NCBI GenBank assembly: GCA_041656735.1
Contig: JBBACY010000007.1
Span: 1 to 64,000 of the forward strand
Length of the DNA stretch: 64,000 nucleotides
Reading direction: 5' to 3'
Source: Perlabentimonas sp041656735
Lineage (GTDB): Bacteria; Bacteroidota; Bacteroidia; Bacteroidales; Tenuifilaceae
The notes beneath the pieces are model-generated. The model was not told the origin of the DNA. It saw nothing but the letters and a program-made list of their open reading frames with translations, and made no database searches. Below are positions 63,874 to 64,000 of this stretch, piece after piece. The position numbers and the translations under genes are program-made. Numbering within the stretch: position 1 is the stretch's first letter; each line of letters starts with the position of its first letter.

Positions 63874-64000
63874 ATGAAGATTTATGCTGTTCATCTTTTA
63901 AATGATTTTAGTGGAAGCCCTAAGATTCTTTCACAATTAATTAAGATATGGATTCAGCATAGCCATCAGGTTGTTGTTTATACAAACATTAAACGTGTAG
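63874..64000 (+). CDS. probable glycosyltransferase, N-terminal fragment (runs off right edge)
   Basis: The ATG at 63874, three bases after the previous stop, opens a frame that continues to the window end (42 codons). It reads MKIYAVHLLNDFSGSPKIL, then a helix and 'HQVVVYTN', the start of a GT-B glycosyltransferase domain. The identity is based on this short stretch and on the operon context. Confidence 0.65.
   Translation, partial: MKIYAVHLLNDFSGSPKILSQLIKIWIQHSHQVVVYTNIKRV

Overview
The window is from a Bacteroidota chromosome, most likely order Bacteroidales; I cannot resolve the family. The evidence is a PorZ homologue and type IX secretion (T9SS) C-terminal sorting domains, two TonB-dependent receptor (TBDT)/DUF4249 lipoprotein pairs, the ftsX-DUF3098-uppP-truB-queA order, a GH3-like adenylating enzyme, and many upstream matches to the Bacteroidetes -7 promoter element TAnnTTTG. 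Base composition is moderately AT-rich. No rRNA, tRNA, CRISPR array, transposase or prophage gene was seen.

Layout. 1-2826 (minus): the start of a TBDT, a DUF4249 lipoprotein, a small outer-membrane barrel protein and an unknown lipoprotein. 3440-5778 (minus): an EamA transporter and dusB, separated by copy A of a non-coding dispersed repeat. 5991-8420 (plus): a two-gene type II restriction-modification system. 8491-11689: a CPBP membrane protease, an unknown conserved protein (minus) and kbl. 11924-12192: repeat copy B. 12325-15331 (minus): glycosyltransferase, UDP-GlcNAc 2-epimerase and a NUMOD4/HNH endonuclease. 15498-19750 (minus): glyS and two adjacent GAPDH paralogues. 20017-25525 (minus): probable operon of a secreted C10 cysteine protease, a lipoprotein, a DUF4249 lipoprotein and a TBDT. 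25689-37007 (minus): a large PPDK-like protein of unknown substrate, a CapA-like protein, an aminotransferase, porZ-recO, and a universal stress protein followed by rdgB. 37156-46641 (plus): an adenylate cyclase/HD-hydrolase fusion, a second universal stress protein, a Cache-HAMP-GAF-PAS sensor, dgt, a GH3-like enzyme, a secreted protein and a deoxynucleoside kinase. 46866-53236 (plus): YfhO, ftsX, DUF3098, uppP, truB, queA. 53305-60320 (minus): a membrane protein, purD and a 1536-residue T9SS cargo protein. 60617-64000 (plus): the start of an AT-rich polysaccharide locus (sulfotransferase and three glycosyltransferases, the last cut by the window end).

How the genes work together. Most of the window is housekeeping: tRNA modification (dusB, truB, queA), nucleotide hygiene (rdgB, dgt, deoxynucleoside kinase, purD), envelope growth (ftsX, uppP, YfhO), recombination (recO) and glycolysis (GAPDH). 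Accessory interest lies in: (i) the C10 protease-TBDT operon, possibly coupling proteolysis to uptake; (ii) a signalling cluster in which one polypeptide carries both an ATP-type class III cyclase and an HD domain with a phosphodiesterase-like motif, flanked by two tandem-Usp proteins and a sensor with no output domain; (iii) the PPDK-like protein lacking the PEP/pyruvate barrel; (iv) a divergent GAPDH paralogue; (v) the roughly 270-280 bp non-coding dispersed repeat; (vi) the restriction-modification system and the two polysaccharide gene groups. I do not see one obviously new multi-gene defence system. The best candidates for undescribed biology are (ii), (iii) and (v).
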